DNA of 34,118 nt from a virus (IMGVR_UViG_3300028897_000232:1-34118); one strand, 5' to 3'. Shown: positions 1-7,117, counted from the stretch's first letter. Numbers and translations: made by a program. The notes: generated by a model from the sequence alone, not told the origin.

Positions 1-1
1 T

Positions 2-145
2 TTAGAACAGGGAGACTATGACAATGCTCTAAAAACGCTGGACATTCAAAAGCGAATAGCTGGTAGGCTTCATACGGCTGTAAAGAATTTAAAGAAGGAT
101 GCCGAAAAGGGAGGATTAATCAAAAAACGTAGTTTCAGTTTTTAG
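2..145 (+). CDS. 3' end of an unidentified protein (partial)
   Basis: An open frame enters from the left edge and ends at a TAG stop at 143-145; 47 residues are visible. The visible part is lysine-rich and probably helical, ending KKRSFSF. I do not recognise the family. Its stop codon overlaps the Shine-Dalgarno sequence (TAGGAG) of the next gene, which supports a real gene in the same + strand transcript. The start lies outside the window. Confidence 0.6.
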   Translation, partial: LEQGDYDNALKTLDIQKRIAGRLHTAVKNLKKDAEKGGLIKKRSFSF

Positions 146-155
146 GAGAATGAAA

Positions 156-614
156 ATGGATTTAATAGACAAATATATTGGAGAAGCAAAGATACCTACA
201 ATTGACTATGAAAAAATCGGGCCTAATGATTGGCTTATCTATGATGAAGGTACAGGAGAAATCCAAAAAGTAATCAAAAATAACGCTAACAGGAAAATAG
301 ATGTATCAAGATATTTCGTTAGTTCAAAGTCGGCTGGCATGAAAGCTTCTCATGCCGCTAGAAAATATGCTTGGTTATTCTTGAAGAAGAATAAAGGTTT
401 CTCAAAACTCATTAAAACGATTACTAATGAAGAAGTAAATGAAGCTTTTCAATGGAAACCAATGCTAGGTGGTCAAACAGTTACACATAAAGGACATAAA
501 GTTGAGCTTAGAGGAAATGACTACGGATGGGATTATGAAATATGGAAAGGAAACAAGAGAGTTAAAAAATCTAAGATGAGACAATTCCCAGAAAAACTTT
601 TAAGAAAAATGTAA
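156..614 (+). CDS. Small hypothetical protein with hhDKY N-terminal motif
   Basis: A 152-residue protein of unknown function. Two ATGs are possible (150 and 156). The second is preferred because TAGGAG lies 7 bases before it and because it gives the N-terminus MDLIDKYIGEAK, matching the N-terminal motif of several small proteins at 13.7-14.8 kb. The sequence I-G-E-A in this segment fits the (L/I)-x-E cleavage rule of T4 prohead protease. The rest is basic, with lysine-rich helices around residues 60-90 and at the C-terminus (KLLRKM). There are no membrane segments. It could be an internal or capsid-delivered protein, but that is inference from the N-terminal motif only. Confidence 0.75.
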   Translation: MDLIDKYIGEAKIPTIDYEKIGPNDWLIYDEGTGEIQKVIKNNANRKIDVSRYFVSSKSAGMKASHAARKYAWLFLKKNKGFSKLIKTITNEEVNEAFQWKPMLGGQTVTHKGHKVELRGNDYGWDYEIWKGNKRVKKSKMRQFPEKLLRKM

Positions 615-630
615 ATAACCGATAAAAAAA

Positions 631-638
631 TATAAATA
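631..638 (+). promoter_or_regulatory. T4-type late promoter octamer
   Basis: An exact TATAAATA lies 16 bases after the stop of the preceding gene. In T4 this octamer alone is the late promoter -10 element, read by the gp55 sigma factor. Transcription would begin near 644. No protein gene follows on this strand, only two hairpins and a terminator, so the product would be a short RNA. Confidence 0.45.
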
Positions 639-643
639 GTATT

Positions 644-732
644 GAGGAAGCATGGAAGTGTGGTAAAGAGGAAGCCCCTTCCATGAGAGGAGCAGAGGGA
701 GAGTGAAGACGAAGCACTCTCCCTCATTTTTT
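644..732 (+). ncRNA. Putative short non-coding RNA of about 90 nt
   Basis: The segment lies between a late-type promoter octamer (631-638) and a strong terminator. It holds a first hairpin with an 8-bp stem (651-658 pairs with 678-685) and the terminator hairpin. The only start codon near the 5' end (652) opens a four-codon frame ending in TAA, so it is not a protein gene. It also overlaps the 3' end of the small membrane-protein gene on the other strand (724-840) by a few bases. It could instead be just the 3' trailer of the upstream gene with a chance octamer. Confidence 0.35.
695..732 (+). terminator. Rho-independent terminator
   Basis: A perfect 11-bp stem (695-705 with 715-725) with a 9-base loop is followed by six T residues at 727-732. 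It ends the + strand unit containing the 156-614 gene and the possible small RNA. There is no matching T-run on the other strand, so it works in one direction only. Confidence 0.85.
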
Positions 733-840
733 AGTTTTTACCTTCCGTTTGTAAGAAGCAAATCCATATTTCATGCCATACTTAACAATGGCACATTCAA
801 CCAATACAGTAGTAAGAATTATAACCAATGTTAGAGTCAT
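724..840 (-). CDS. 38-residue small membrane protein
   Basis: This short gene starts at ATG 840, overlapping the TGA stop of the NADAR gene as ATGA, so it is probably translationally coupled. The product begins MTLTLVIILTTVLVECAIV, one hydrophobic membrane segment, followed by a basic tail ending YKRKVKTKK. That is the layout of an N-in or N-out single-pass micro-protein. It stops at TGA 724-726, inside the stem of the opposite-strand terminator. Function unknown; small phage membrane peptides often act on host envelope or membrane enzymes, but nothing here shows which. Confidence 0.55.
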   Translation of the reverse strand: MTLTLVIILTTVLVECAIVKYGMKYGFASYKRKVKTKK

Positions 841-1289
841 TTTTCCAGCCTTTCTCTTATTTTAGTTAGACGTGAGCAAAACTCTTGTCTAGTCAAAACC
901 GTATTAGATGGATCACTTGAACCGATTGTATGTTTTAAAACTGCATTGCCAGAAGCCAGTAAAGCCTTTTGAAATTTAGTATTGGTAGCAAGCGCATCAT
1001 AAGCCCTGTCAAGAAGCTTTTGGTATTCGTCACTATCCCTTTTGTATTCCTTGTGCATCCACCATAGAGTCTGTACTCGCTTCCATGCCTTGTTTCGCTT
1101 CTTCCCTCTGTACTTGGCTTTCAATCCTACAAGCTTGCATACCTCTACCTGTACGTTTGCATCCTTGAATTTAAACGCTTGTAGTAAACCTTCCATGCTT
1201 GCACATTCAATCCCATCGAAGACAAAAGGATGAGGAGAGAAGTTTGATAGAGCACTTGAGGGATATCCTTTTTTACTTCCAATGTCCAT
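837..1289 (-). CDS. NADAR (YbiA/DUF1768-like) family protein
   Basis: A 150-residue protein matching the NADAR family along its length: the N-terminal SALSNFSPHPFVFDGIE block, the MEGLLQAFKF segment (the family's usual S-x-E-x-x-Q-A-x-K region), a central basic WKR segment and the ALLASGNAVLKHTIG block near residues 110-125. Family length is about 150-180, so it is complete. NADAR proteins are N-glycosidases of ADP-ribose-type substrates, and members are known that remove ADP-ribose from DNA guanine, countering DarT toxins. That makes a counter-defence role likely in this operon, which also encodes an ArdC-like protein. The gene is 15 bases after the membrane-protein gene, and its stop overlaps the start of a 38-residue gene. 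Confidence 0.85.
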   Translation of the reverse strand: MDIGSKKGYPSSALSNFSPHPFVFDGIECASMEGLLQAFKFKDANVQVEVCKLVGLKAKYRGKKRNKAWKRVQTLWWMHKEYKRDSDEYQKLLDRAYDALATNTKFQKALLASGNAVLKHTIGSSDPSNTVLTRQEFCSRLTKIRERLEK

Positions 1290-1304
1290 TTCTTCTTACC
1301 TTTT

Positions 1305-1820
1305 CTATTTCCAAGTACTTGTCTTTGTATAACAACCATTACCAGTCATTACTTTAAAAAGTTCACATGGCATGACCATTGTAGAACCATTTTCTTTAAC
1401 CAGTACAGAATATTGACTTCCATCCGAACATGTAACAGACCAAAATTCATCATTAGTGCCTGTAACATTTCCAGCATAAAACGGATCACTTCCAACTCCA
1501 CAATTATAATCTGAACTATTAACAACATTCCCTAATAGCTTACCAGCTTCTACTACAGACTCTTCTTCTACTACAGACTCTTCTTCTACCTCAATGGCAT
1601 TAGCGGTTTTTGCAGGAGTTTTTATAGCAGTAACCAATCCATTAAAAGAAGATACAAGATCCTTAATATCATCGGACATAAAGGTATTGTATCCCCATGT
1701 CAATAATCCACTTTTAATAAGGAAAGCTACAAGGATTATAGACAATACAATTTGTAATTTTTGATTAGGTTTTTTGGGTTTTTCTTTCATTGTTTTTTCT
1801 TTCATTGTTTTTTCTTTCAT
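1305..1820 (-). CDS. Single-pass membrane protein with repeated start region
   Basis: A 171-residue protein of unknown function. The N-terminus is three near-identical five-residue repeats (MKEKT, MKEKT, MKEKP), each beginning with its own ATG. One membrane segment follows at about residues 23-43 (LQIVLSIILVAFLIKSGLLT), then a duplicated acidic element (VEEES, VVEEES), then a likely extracytoplasmic C-terminal domain with four cysteines (C107, C131, C152, C163 approximately) that could form two disulfides. GGAAGG lies well placed before the first ATG, favouring the longest form. It is the third gene of the 3218-724 operon. It could be an envelope-acting exclusion or lysis-timing protein; nothing in the sequence decides that. 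Confidence 0.75.
   Translation of the reverse strand: MKEKTMKEKTMKEKPKKPNQKLQIVLSIILVAFLIKSGLLTWGYNTFMSDDIKDLVSSFNGLVTAIKTPAKTANAIEVEEESVVEEESVVEAGKLLGNVVNSSDYNCGVGSDPFYAGNVTGTNDEFWSVTCSDGSQYSVLVKENGSTMVMPCELFKVMTGNGCYTKTSTWK
1776..1820 (-). repeat. Three tandem 15-bp repeats carrying three in-frame ATGs
   Basis: The unit ATGAAAGAAAAAACA is repeated twice exactly and a third time with a last-codon change. Each copy gives an in-frame ATG, so copy-number change would only lengthen or shorten the charged N-terminal tail before the membrane segment. The AT-rich unit is a likely slippage site. Confidence 0.8.
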
Positions 1821-1836
1821 TGTTTTTTCCTTCCGT

Positions 1837-2283
1837 TTATCCTACAGAGATTAGATCCTGCTTGATTCCTACTTTCCTTGGAACAGCAAAGATCATTACG
1901 GTTTGCATTATCGGAGTGTAGTAACCAAGCTCATCTCCGTCCTTGTCAATGAAGTACTGATGGATGCCCAAGTCATAACCTTCCTGACCCCATCTCCGTT
2001 GTTTGGTGAAACGATTCTGTACAATGTCTACATACGGAGCGGTGTGTTTAGCGAAGATCTCTTTGGCTTCTCCTAAAGTCTTGACGTTATTGAATCCCTT
2101 GTCTTGACTTCCAGTATCGAAGGTAGGATCATCGTTAATCCATTTCTCCCACTCTTCTTTTGACCAGAAGACACCCTTGAAAAAATGTCCTTTGCAATCT
2201 GGACAATATTCATGCTCAATTCTTTTCTGTTCACCGAATGAGTAGCAGGAGAAGTCTTTTTTATGTTCATGTTTGCAATTCAT
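1837..2283 (-). CDS. Hypothetical protein with N-terminal zinc-binding motif
   Basis: The start chosen is ATG 2283, with AAGGAA before it, giving MNCKHEHKKDF and 148 residues; a longer frame upstream would run through a strong hairpin. Near the N-terminus a C-x-H-x-H pair (CKHEH) and a CPDC pair about 25 residues later form a plausible four-ligand zinc site. The middle is rich in tryptophan and acid residues. The C-terminal part (GYDLGIHQYFIDKDGDELGYYTP) has a compact beta-like look. I do not recognise the family. It is the second gene of the operon from promoter 3277-3305. It might be a transcription- or defence-related adaptor, but this is open. Confidence 0.7.
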   Translation of the reverse strand: MNCKHEHKKDFSCYSFGEQKRIEHEYCPDCKGHFFKGVFWSKEEWEKWINDDPTFDTGSQDKGFNNVKTLGEAKEIFAKHTAPYVDIVQNRFTKQRRWGQEGYDLGIHQYFIDKDGDELGYYTPIMQTVMIFAVPRKVGIKQDLISVG

Positions 2284-2303
2284 TTTATTTCCTTTCGTAG
2301 AGG

Positions 2304-2341
2304 GGGAGAGATTCAGATTTCTTGTTCCCTGAATCTCTCCC
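2304..2341 (-). promoter_or_regulatory. 13-bp perfect hairpin in the leader of the zinc-motif gene
   Basis: Positions 2304-2316 pair perfectly with 2329-2341 around a 12-base loop. There is no T-run on either side, so it is not a standard terminator. It sits 21 bases before the ATG at 2283 and just upstream of its Shine-Dalgarno sequence. It could be an RNase processing or mRNA-protecting hairpin between the first two genes of the operon. The loop sequence GATTTCTTGTTCCC (+ strand, 2316-2329) is repeated at 2347-2360. Confidence 0.65.
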
Positions 2342-2366
2342 AAATGGATTTCTTGTTCCCCATCCT

Positions 2367-3218
2367 CTAGCTATTGTTTTCGTTTTTGTTAAGAATGTAG
2401 TCAGCGGCTTTTTGCGCTTTTTGAGCGGCTTCCACAACCAGCTTTACATTGTCTTTGAAAGCCTTGCTCCAATGCTGAATGTAAGCGGCAGAGTTATCAA
2501 TTACTTTAGTTTCGATTCCTGCCATTCCACAAAGCATAGCGGCTGTCATTTCGGCTACAAGCTCTTCCTTGCTGTAAGCATGATCCTCTTCATCTGGACG
2601 ATTCAAGCGGCTTTCATGTTGCGTAGAATGAGCCAATTCGTGAAACTTGGTATTGTAGTAATTCTCTTCTGAATCGAAAGAATTTTTAGGCGGCATGTTA
2701 ACCAAATCTTCACTTCTCCGATAATAAGCGGAAGATCCCTGATGCCTGATGGTCGGTAGATTAGGCATGTTGTTTACGATCTCTTCACATTCCTCAATCG
2801 GATTGAAGTCAATCTGGTCAGTATCGTTTTGAACCTTGCTAAGATCCAAGTCTTCACATTGCTCCGTATTGAAGACATTGTAGTAGCGGAGCACAAAGCG
2901 TTTCTGCATTTCGCTACCGTCATCTGTCTCTACCTCTTTATCATAGACTTTCCAGAAAACAACCAGTCTGGATTTTTCACCCTTCTTGACTTTGCCACCA
3001 AGCTTACGGCATTGGTTGAAGGTCAACCAGTAAGGTGAATCAAACGGAGCGAAAGCCAGCAAGAACACGTTGATTCCTCTGTAGGCTTTTTTTGAAACAA
3101 GGTTATGCGGCATACGTACATTCCATGCGGCTTTCCAAGGTTTATGCCAGGGAATCTCACCATTTTCAAGACTTTCAAGGATTCTCTGAGTTACAATTTC
3201 GTAGACTTTGTTACTCAT
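2367..3218 (-). CDS. ArdC-like antirestriction protein with zincin domain
   Basis: A 283-residue protein. The N-terminal part (about 1-130) fits the ArdC/DUF1738 ssDNA-binding domain: VYEIVTQRILESLENGEIPW, a KPW motif, AYRGIN, YWLTFNQ, and GGKVKKGEKS followed by a VVFWK strand. The C-terminal part is a zinc peptidase-like domain with HELAH at about 193-197 and a downstream EELVAEM glutamate near 219-223. ArdC proteins protect incoming DNA from type I and other restriction enzymes. The start at 3218 is chosen because AGGAG precedes it and the longer frame begins inside the -10 element of the promoter. It is the first gene of the - strand operon. Confidence 0.88.
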   Translation of the reverse strand: MSNKVYEIVTQRILESLENGEIPWHKPWKAAWNVRMPHNLVSKKAYRGINVFLLAFAPFDSPYWLTFNQCRKLGGKVKKGEKSRLVVFWKVYDKEVETDDGSEMQKRFVLRYYNVFNTEQCEDLDLSKVQNDTDQIDFNPIEECEEIVNNMPNLPTIRHQGSSAYYRRSEDLVNMPPKNSFDSEENYYNTKFHELAHSTQHESRLNRPDEEDHAYSKEELVAEMTAAMLCGMAGIETKVIDNSAAYIQHWSKAFKDNVKLVVEAAQKAQKAADYILNKNENNS

Positions 3219-3276
3219 TTTTTTTCTCCTATTTAATGGTTTGTGGTTTTGGTTTTTTTCCATCGTTTCTAATTTC

Positions 3277-3305
3277 ATTCTATCTTATATAAGGTACATT
3301 GTCAA
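3277..3305 (-). promoter_or_regulatory. Sigma70-like promoter for the counter-defence operon
   Basis: On the - strand a perfect -35 TTGACA (3305-3300) is separated by 17 bases from TAGAAT (3282-3277), one base off consensus. Transcription would begin near 3270 and the first ATG is at 3218. A host-type promoter suggests early expression. The rest of the 3219-3492 gap holds this promoter, an AT-rich stretch, the terminator of the polymerase operon and an 11-bp repeat. Confidence 0.8.
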
Positions 3306-3408
3306 GCTTTTTTTAGAATTAATTTATTTATTCTAATCTATTATATAAGCAAGTTTCGTGCCAAACACCCACTTGTAATAAAATCAGATACTTACGGAGA
3401 TATACCAT

Positions 3409-3457
3409 AAAAAAAGGTGACAAAAATTGTCACTTTGACAACAATTTGCGTCACCTT
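3409..3457 (-). terminator. Rho-independent terminator of the replication operon
   Basis: Read on the - strand, an outer 8-bp stem (AAGGTGAC with GTCACCTT) encloses a second stem (TTGTCA with TGACAA and flanking A/T pairs), followed by seven T residues (3415-3409). It lies 36 bases after the polymerase stop and separates that operon from the promoter at 3277-3305. Confidence 0.88.
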
Positions 3458-3499
3458 CTATTAGCGTCTATTAGAAATCTATTAGAAATCTATTAGAAA
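3457..3499 (-). repeat. 11-bp tandem repeats overlapping the polymerase stop codon
   Basis: Three exact copies of TCTATTAGAAA (3467-3477, 3478-3488, 3489-3499) and a diverged fourth copy (3457-3466) sit at the 3' end of the polymerase gene. On the coding strand each copy reads TTTCTAATAGA, holding TAATAG. Because 11 is not a multiple of three, successive copies place stop codons in different frames. Confidence 0.85.
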
Positions 3500-6195
3500 A
3501 AAACCTTCAATTTTTCTTCGTCATGGTCAATGATATGCTCCTTGCCTAGCGGCTCAAGAAGCGTCCTTATTTTGTTGACGAAAAATTTTTCAATCATGGT
3601 TTCGTGATCATACTGGAGCACGTCATTAAACTCAATGGGCCATTCTTGAAATGTTATGGTGTCAACTTCAAACGGATTCTTCTTGACATAGATAACCTTT
3701 GCTTTTAGACCTTCTTGAATGTCCTCATACTTATCCTTGATATCCAAATGATCTAAAAGAGTCCTGTAATTGTAGACTCCCTTGACATGCCAAGGAGTTC
3801 CCTTTACTGGTCTTCCATGAGGATGTCCATCGGCTGGTTTAATGTACTTGCGGATATTGTTTATTCCTACGTTTGCGGCTAGCTCCTCTGGAGACATCTC
3901 CCTTAGTTCCTTGCGATACTTACGGATGGTAGCGGTTATGTTTTTATCTGGTTCCTGTTTAACAATCATCTCCATTACTTTTTTCAAACGTGGTCTAATG
4001 GCTTCTGAGCTATCGCTTCTAACAATCTCTAATCCTGTAGTCTTTAGCTCATCCTTTGGTACTCCTTCTTTATCTACAAGATAGTAAGAGTATTTCTTCT
4101 TCTTCACGAATAGAGCGGATTGAGCGATAATCTCTTGTTTGAATCCTATCTTAAAATCATGTACTTGAGAATTGTAATCTCTCAACTGGACTTCATTGAA
4201 GATCCTATCGTCAATGTACTTTTCAATGATGCTAGAGATTTTCTTAATCCACATTATTTTTTCTTCTCTATCAAAATTACTCCATGCATCACCTAGTCCA
4301 TAATCTTTAATCCATTCTCCCAATCCAACAAATAGAGAATCAGTATCAATGTACTTTACGTAATCCTTATCTAGAACTGGAGGAGCACCAATAAATCCCA
4401 AGTCCTTCAAGATCTCTATAAGATCTTCGTTTGGATCATTTAGAAGCTCATTACAAAATACTTCTCCCTGTTTGATGGTGTGTCTTCCTCCAGCGGTAAT
4501 AGCAGAAGCAATATGAACATTAAAGTATCTGGAATACGGAACACTCATAATACCAAAGAAAGCGTTCATCATAATTTTGAGAGCACTTTGCAATGAGTCA
4601 AGTTCTCTTTCACGCTCTTTGTGTCTTTGCTGTTCTTTACCTTCTGTCTCATTTGCTTTGTGTCCATGTTCATCTCTTTTGCCTTTTACTTCTTTTCGTT
4701 TAAAGAACACATTCTTCTCGACTTGTGCCACAACTCCTTCTTTAGTAGTGGAGAATATAGCTCCGTTAGGTGCAATAGCCAATAGTCCTCTTTTCAGAGC
4801 GGTGTTAAATTTTTCCAATTTAAATTTGTCAACTTTTACAACTTTCCATTCTCCTTTTTCTTCTTTCAACATTTTAAATTCACCGAATTCTCTTCTGGCA
4901 ACATTTTTGACTACCTGATATTCAGGCATACCAGAGACTTTACCAACAAAGGTTTCAAGAGACATGTTCAATGTGATAATATGGGATGGATAGCTACTTG
5001 TGATATCAACATCCACTACCCATTGGTGCAATCCTACGTGTGGATCTTTAACATGTGCCGCTTGAAATGGTTCCTGATTTCCTCCATAGAAATGAGGAGC
5101 ACAAAGATTATTTCTCCTGTAGTGAGTTAACATCAAACCGTCAATCAACTGGGTTTGAGCGTTGTAGAATTTCATAGGAGCTTTGCAAAGAAGACTTAAA
5201 GCTTGGATCATTCGGATATACCCTAGCTTGTTTTCCAAGTCATGCACACGTATGGTATCAATGGCATTGTATTCAATGTAGGTATTCCAGTCATTCTCCA
5301 TTAACTCATTTAGGTTCTTATATTCTGACCAGTCAAGTTTTCCCTTGCCTAGTTCTTTTTGGCAGACATACTCAAGTGTGTATCTCTCAAGCTTCTTTCC
5401 ATACCAGCGATACACATTGTAGTAATCCAGAATAGTAACTCCTCCCATGTCAATGTTAATATCATTGGAAAGTTTTTGCTTCCAAATACTGACCTTCTTT
5501 ATAGGAGACATGAGACTGTACATCTCCGCTCCTTCTTGATCTCCCCAAATATTCTTTGTTCTATTGATTATGTAAGGTAAATCGAAAGCCCAAATATTCC
5601 AGCCGCTATAAACGTCTGGTGCATTTTTACCATCTTCGTAATGTAAAAATTTCAGAAACCTTCTCAAAAGTTCTTCTTCCGATTCACAATGAACATACGT
5701 TAATCCTTCTATTCTGTTACCAGTATATTTGACTCTATTATTGACGTAGTTAAATCCAAACGTCATCACTTTTGAAGATCTACTATCTCTTATGGAGATA
5801 GCGGTTATGGGATCTTTTGGATTTCTATGATCTGGAAATCCTCCGTCTTTAGAGTAGACTTCAATATCTATGTAGTAGGTTCTCAAAATTGGAACATAGA
5901 TATCTTCGTCTGGTATCCCATGATATCTTTCTGCAAGAAACTGAGTCTCAAACTTCACATTGTTTTCATAAAGATGACTGGCATTGTTAGCTTTATGAAA
6001 TTTATGGTAGTCAAAGTAATTCTCAAATTCTTTCTTGTGTACTGGTTTTCCGTAGATTGTTTTGATGTCTGATTTTCTGGAAGGTAAGAAAAGATAAGGT
6101 GTCCAAGGAATTTCGGTTTTTAGATCTTCTCCTTCTAATTGCTCCCAAAGATGGATAGTTGAAGTTTGTGTGTCATAATAACAATTTTTAAACAT
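3493..6195 (-). CDS. 43: Family B DNA polymerase (T4 gp43-like)
   Basis: A 900-residue replicative polymerase, the length of T4 gp43 (898). The 3'-5' exonuclease domain shows Exo I DIE (110-112), Exo II GWNIWAFD (198-205) and Exo III YNAID (309-313). The polymerase domain shows motif A DVDITSSYPS (395-404), motif B K540 to NAFFG (544-548) and motif C DTDS (617-620), with a lysine-rich KKKKY segment near 695. The family's usual SLYPS and NSxYG are changed here to SSYPS and NAFFG. The fingers carry a very polar Glu/Lys/Arg/His insertion (about 500-535). The C-terminus ends KLKVFF, a plausible sliding-clamp binding tip. GAGGAGGT gives a strong ribosome site before ATG 6195. It is the last gene of the operon and is followed by a terminator. 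Confidence 0.96.
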   Translation of the reverse strand: MFKNCYYDTQTSTIHLWEQLEGEDLKTEIPWTPYLFLPSRKSDIKTIYGKPVHKKEFENYFDYHKFHKANNASHLYENNVKFETQFLAERYHGIPDEDIYVPILRTYYIDIEVYSKDGGFPDHRNPKDPITAISIRDSRSSKVMTFGFNYVNNRVKYTGNRIEGLTYVHCESEEELLRRFLKFLHYEDGKNAPDVYSGWNIWAFDLPYIINRTKNIWGDQEGAEMYSLMSPIKKVSIWKQKLSNDINIDMGGVTILDYYNVYRWYGKKLERYTLEYVCQKELGKGKLDWSEYKNLNELMENDWNTYIEYNAIDTIRVHDLENKLGYIRMIQALSLLCKAPMKFYNAQTQLIDGLMLTHYRRNNLCAPHFYGGNQEPFQAAHVKDPHVGLHQWVVDVDITSSYPSHIITLNMSLETFVGKVSGMPEYQVVKNVARREFGEFKMLKEEKGEWKVVKVDKFKLEKFNTALKRGLLAIAPNGAIFSTTKEGVVAQVEKNVFFKRKEVKGKRDEHGHKANETEGKEQQRHKERERELDSLQSALKIMMNAFFGIMSVPYSRYFNVHIASAITAGGRHTIKQGEVFCNELLNDPNEDLIEILKDLGFIGAPPVLDKDYVKYIDTDSLFVGLGEWIKDYGLGDAWSNFDREEKIMWIKKISSIIEKYIDDRIFNEVQLRDYNSQVHDFKIGFKQEIIAQSALFVKKKKYSYYLVDKEGVPKDELKTTGLEIVRSDSSEAIRPRLKKVMEMIVKQEPDKNITATIRKYRKELREMSPEELAANVGINNIRKYIKPADGHPHGRPVKGTPWHVKGVYNYRTLLDHLDIKDKYEDIQEGLKAKVIYVKKNPFEVDTITFQEWPIEFNDVLQYDHETMIEKFFVNKIRTLLEPLGKEHIIDHDEEKLKVFF

Positions 6196-6236
6196 GATAC
6201 CTCCTCAAGCGTTATGGATTTCTTCATCCCATCGGC

Positions 6237-6485
6237 TTATTCTATGGTAAATTCTTCTTCTTTAAAAAATTCTATAAATTTATTTGTCTGGTCTATTATT
6301 TTTAATGCTTCTATTATCTTTCCATAATTCACCCCCTCCATTGGCTGTACACCAACCAGTTCTTCTGCCATTAGTTTAGGGAACACTTTTCGTATAAGAG
6401 GAATAGTCATTCTAGTCATTTCAGTTTTACCCATCTGTCTTCCCTTGGCAAATACAAACTTGCTATAATCATCTATTATGCTCAT
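6237..6485 (-). CDS. 82-residue mini-protein with terminase- and capsid-like segments
   Basis: The start at 6485 is chosen because its ATG overlaps the TGA of the glycosylase gene (ATGA); an upstream in-frame ATG would lie inside that gene. Residues about 5-20 (DDYSKFVFAKGRQMGKT) contain R-Q-x-G-K-T, the Walker A form of T4-like large terminases. Residues about 26-48 (IPLIRKVFPKLMAEEL then VGVQPM) match the pattern of T4 gp23-type major capsid proteins, where R-x-x-x-P-x-L-x-A is followed by GVQPM. The C-terminus FFKEEEFTIE matches the tails of its two upstream neighbours. It is far too short to be either enzyme or capsid protein. It may be a decoy, regulatory or packaging-linked peptide, or a fusion of gene fragments. 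Confidence 0.7.
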   Translation of the reverse strand: MSIIDDYSKFVFAKGRQMGKTEMTRMTIPLIRKVFPKLMAEELVGVQPMEGVNYGKIIEALKIIDQTNKFIEFFKEEEFTIE

Positions 6486-7117
6486 ATAGCGAATTCCTCT
6501 TCTTTGAAAGTCCAATTTTCTTCTACTGTATTTTTGAACTCCTTGAATAGTGCCAGATCTGCTTGTAACTCTTTAATCCTCTCTTCTTGGTATATCAGGA
6601 AAGCAGGATGAATAGTAAATAAAACAGGAAAGTCTCTACTTGTTTCGTCAAGCTTATACTGCCTGAATGTTCCTCTTTGAGACATTATTCCATCCCAACT
6701 TTCTGTAAAGTAGTACTTAGCAAAGTTTCCTAGACAAAGTATCTTCTCTGGATTCACTACTTTCAAATATTTTCTGAGCCAGTCTTGGCAAGCATGTAGC
6801 TGAGATCTGGTAGGTTTTCCATTAGCGTTAGTTCCAGCTTTAACACATCTGCAATTAACAGAATTGATAATTAAAAAATCACTCCTTTTAAATCCAAGTT
6901 TTAGTATATTATCAGTTAATATCTTTCCTGCTTCTCCTACAAATGGTTCTCCTCCTCTTACCTCATTGAAACCAGGGGCTTCTCCTATAATCGCAAATCT
7001 ATTGAACGGATTCCATAGAGGTTTTGCCATTCCGTTAGGATACAGCGTACATTTTTTGCAATTGACAAATTGAGTATCTAGTAATTGCAAAAGTCTTATT
7101 TGCTTTTTACTCAACAT
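6482..7117 (-). CDS. Uracil-DNA glycosylase, family 4-like (Fe-S type)
   Basis: A 211-residue enzyme that excises uracil from DNA. Motif 1 is GEAPG (45-49), followed by GEPFVGEAGKIL (56-67), typical of family 4/5 enzymes. HPAFL (170-174) is the motif 2 region. Cysteines C20, C23, C89 or C91, and C110 fit the four ligands of the 4Fe-4S cluster of this group. The start at 7117 overlaps the end of the upstream gene by 11 bases and avoids a longer frame inside it. It may remove uracil from phage DNA before or during replication. The C-terminus FKEEEFAI is shared with neighbouring genes and lies outside the enzyme fold. Confidence 0.92.
   Translation of the reverse strand: MLSKKQIRLLQLLDTQFVNCKKCTLYPNGMAKPLWNPFNRFAIIGEAPGFNEVRGGEPFVGEAGKILTDNILKLGFKRSDFLIINSVNCRCVKAGTNANGKPTRSQLHACQDWLRKYLKVVNPEKILCLGNFAKYYFTESWDGIMSQRGTFRQYKLDETSRDFPVLFTIHPAFLIYQEERIKELQADLALFKEFKNTVEENWTFKEEEFAI

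Noticed and set aside
1145-1339. 64-codon - strand frame overlapping the NADAR gene
   Set aside because: It is a different phase of two better supported genes, with no homology and no ribosome site.
3219-3278. Longer start for the ArdC-like gene
   Set aside because: The upstream ATG overlaps the -10 box of the promoter, so it would not be on the mRNA; the ATG at 3218 has AGGAG.
3306-3408. Short - strand ORF of 26 codons after the polymerase terminator
   Set aside because: It starts directly at the terminator T-run without a ribosome site and has no recognisable features.
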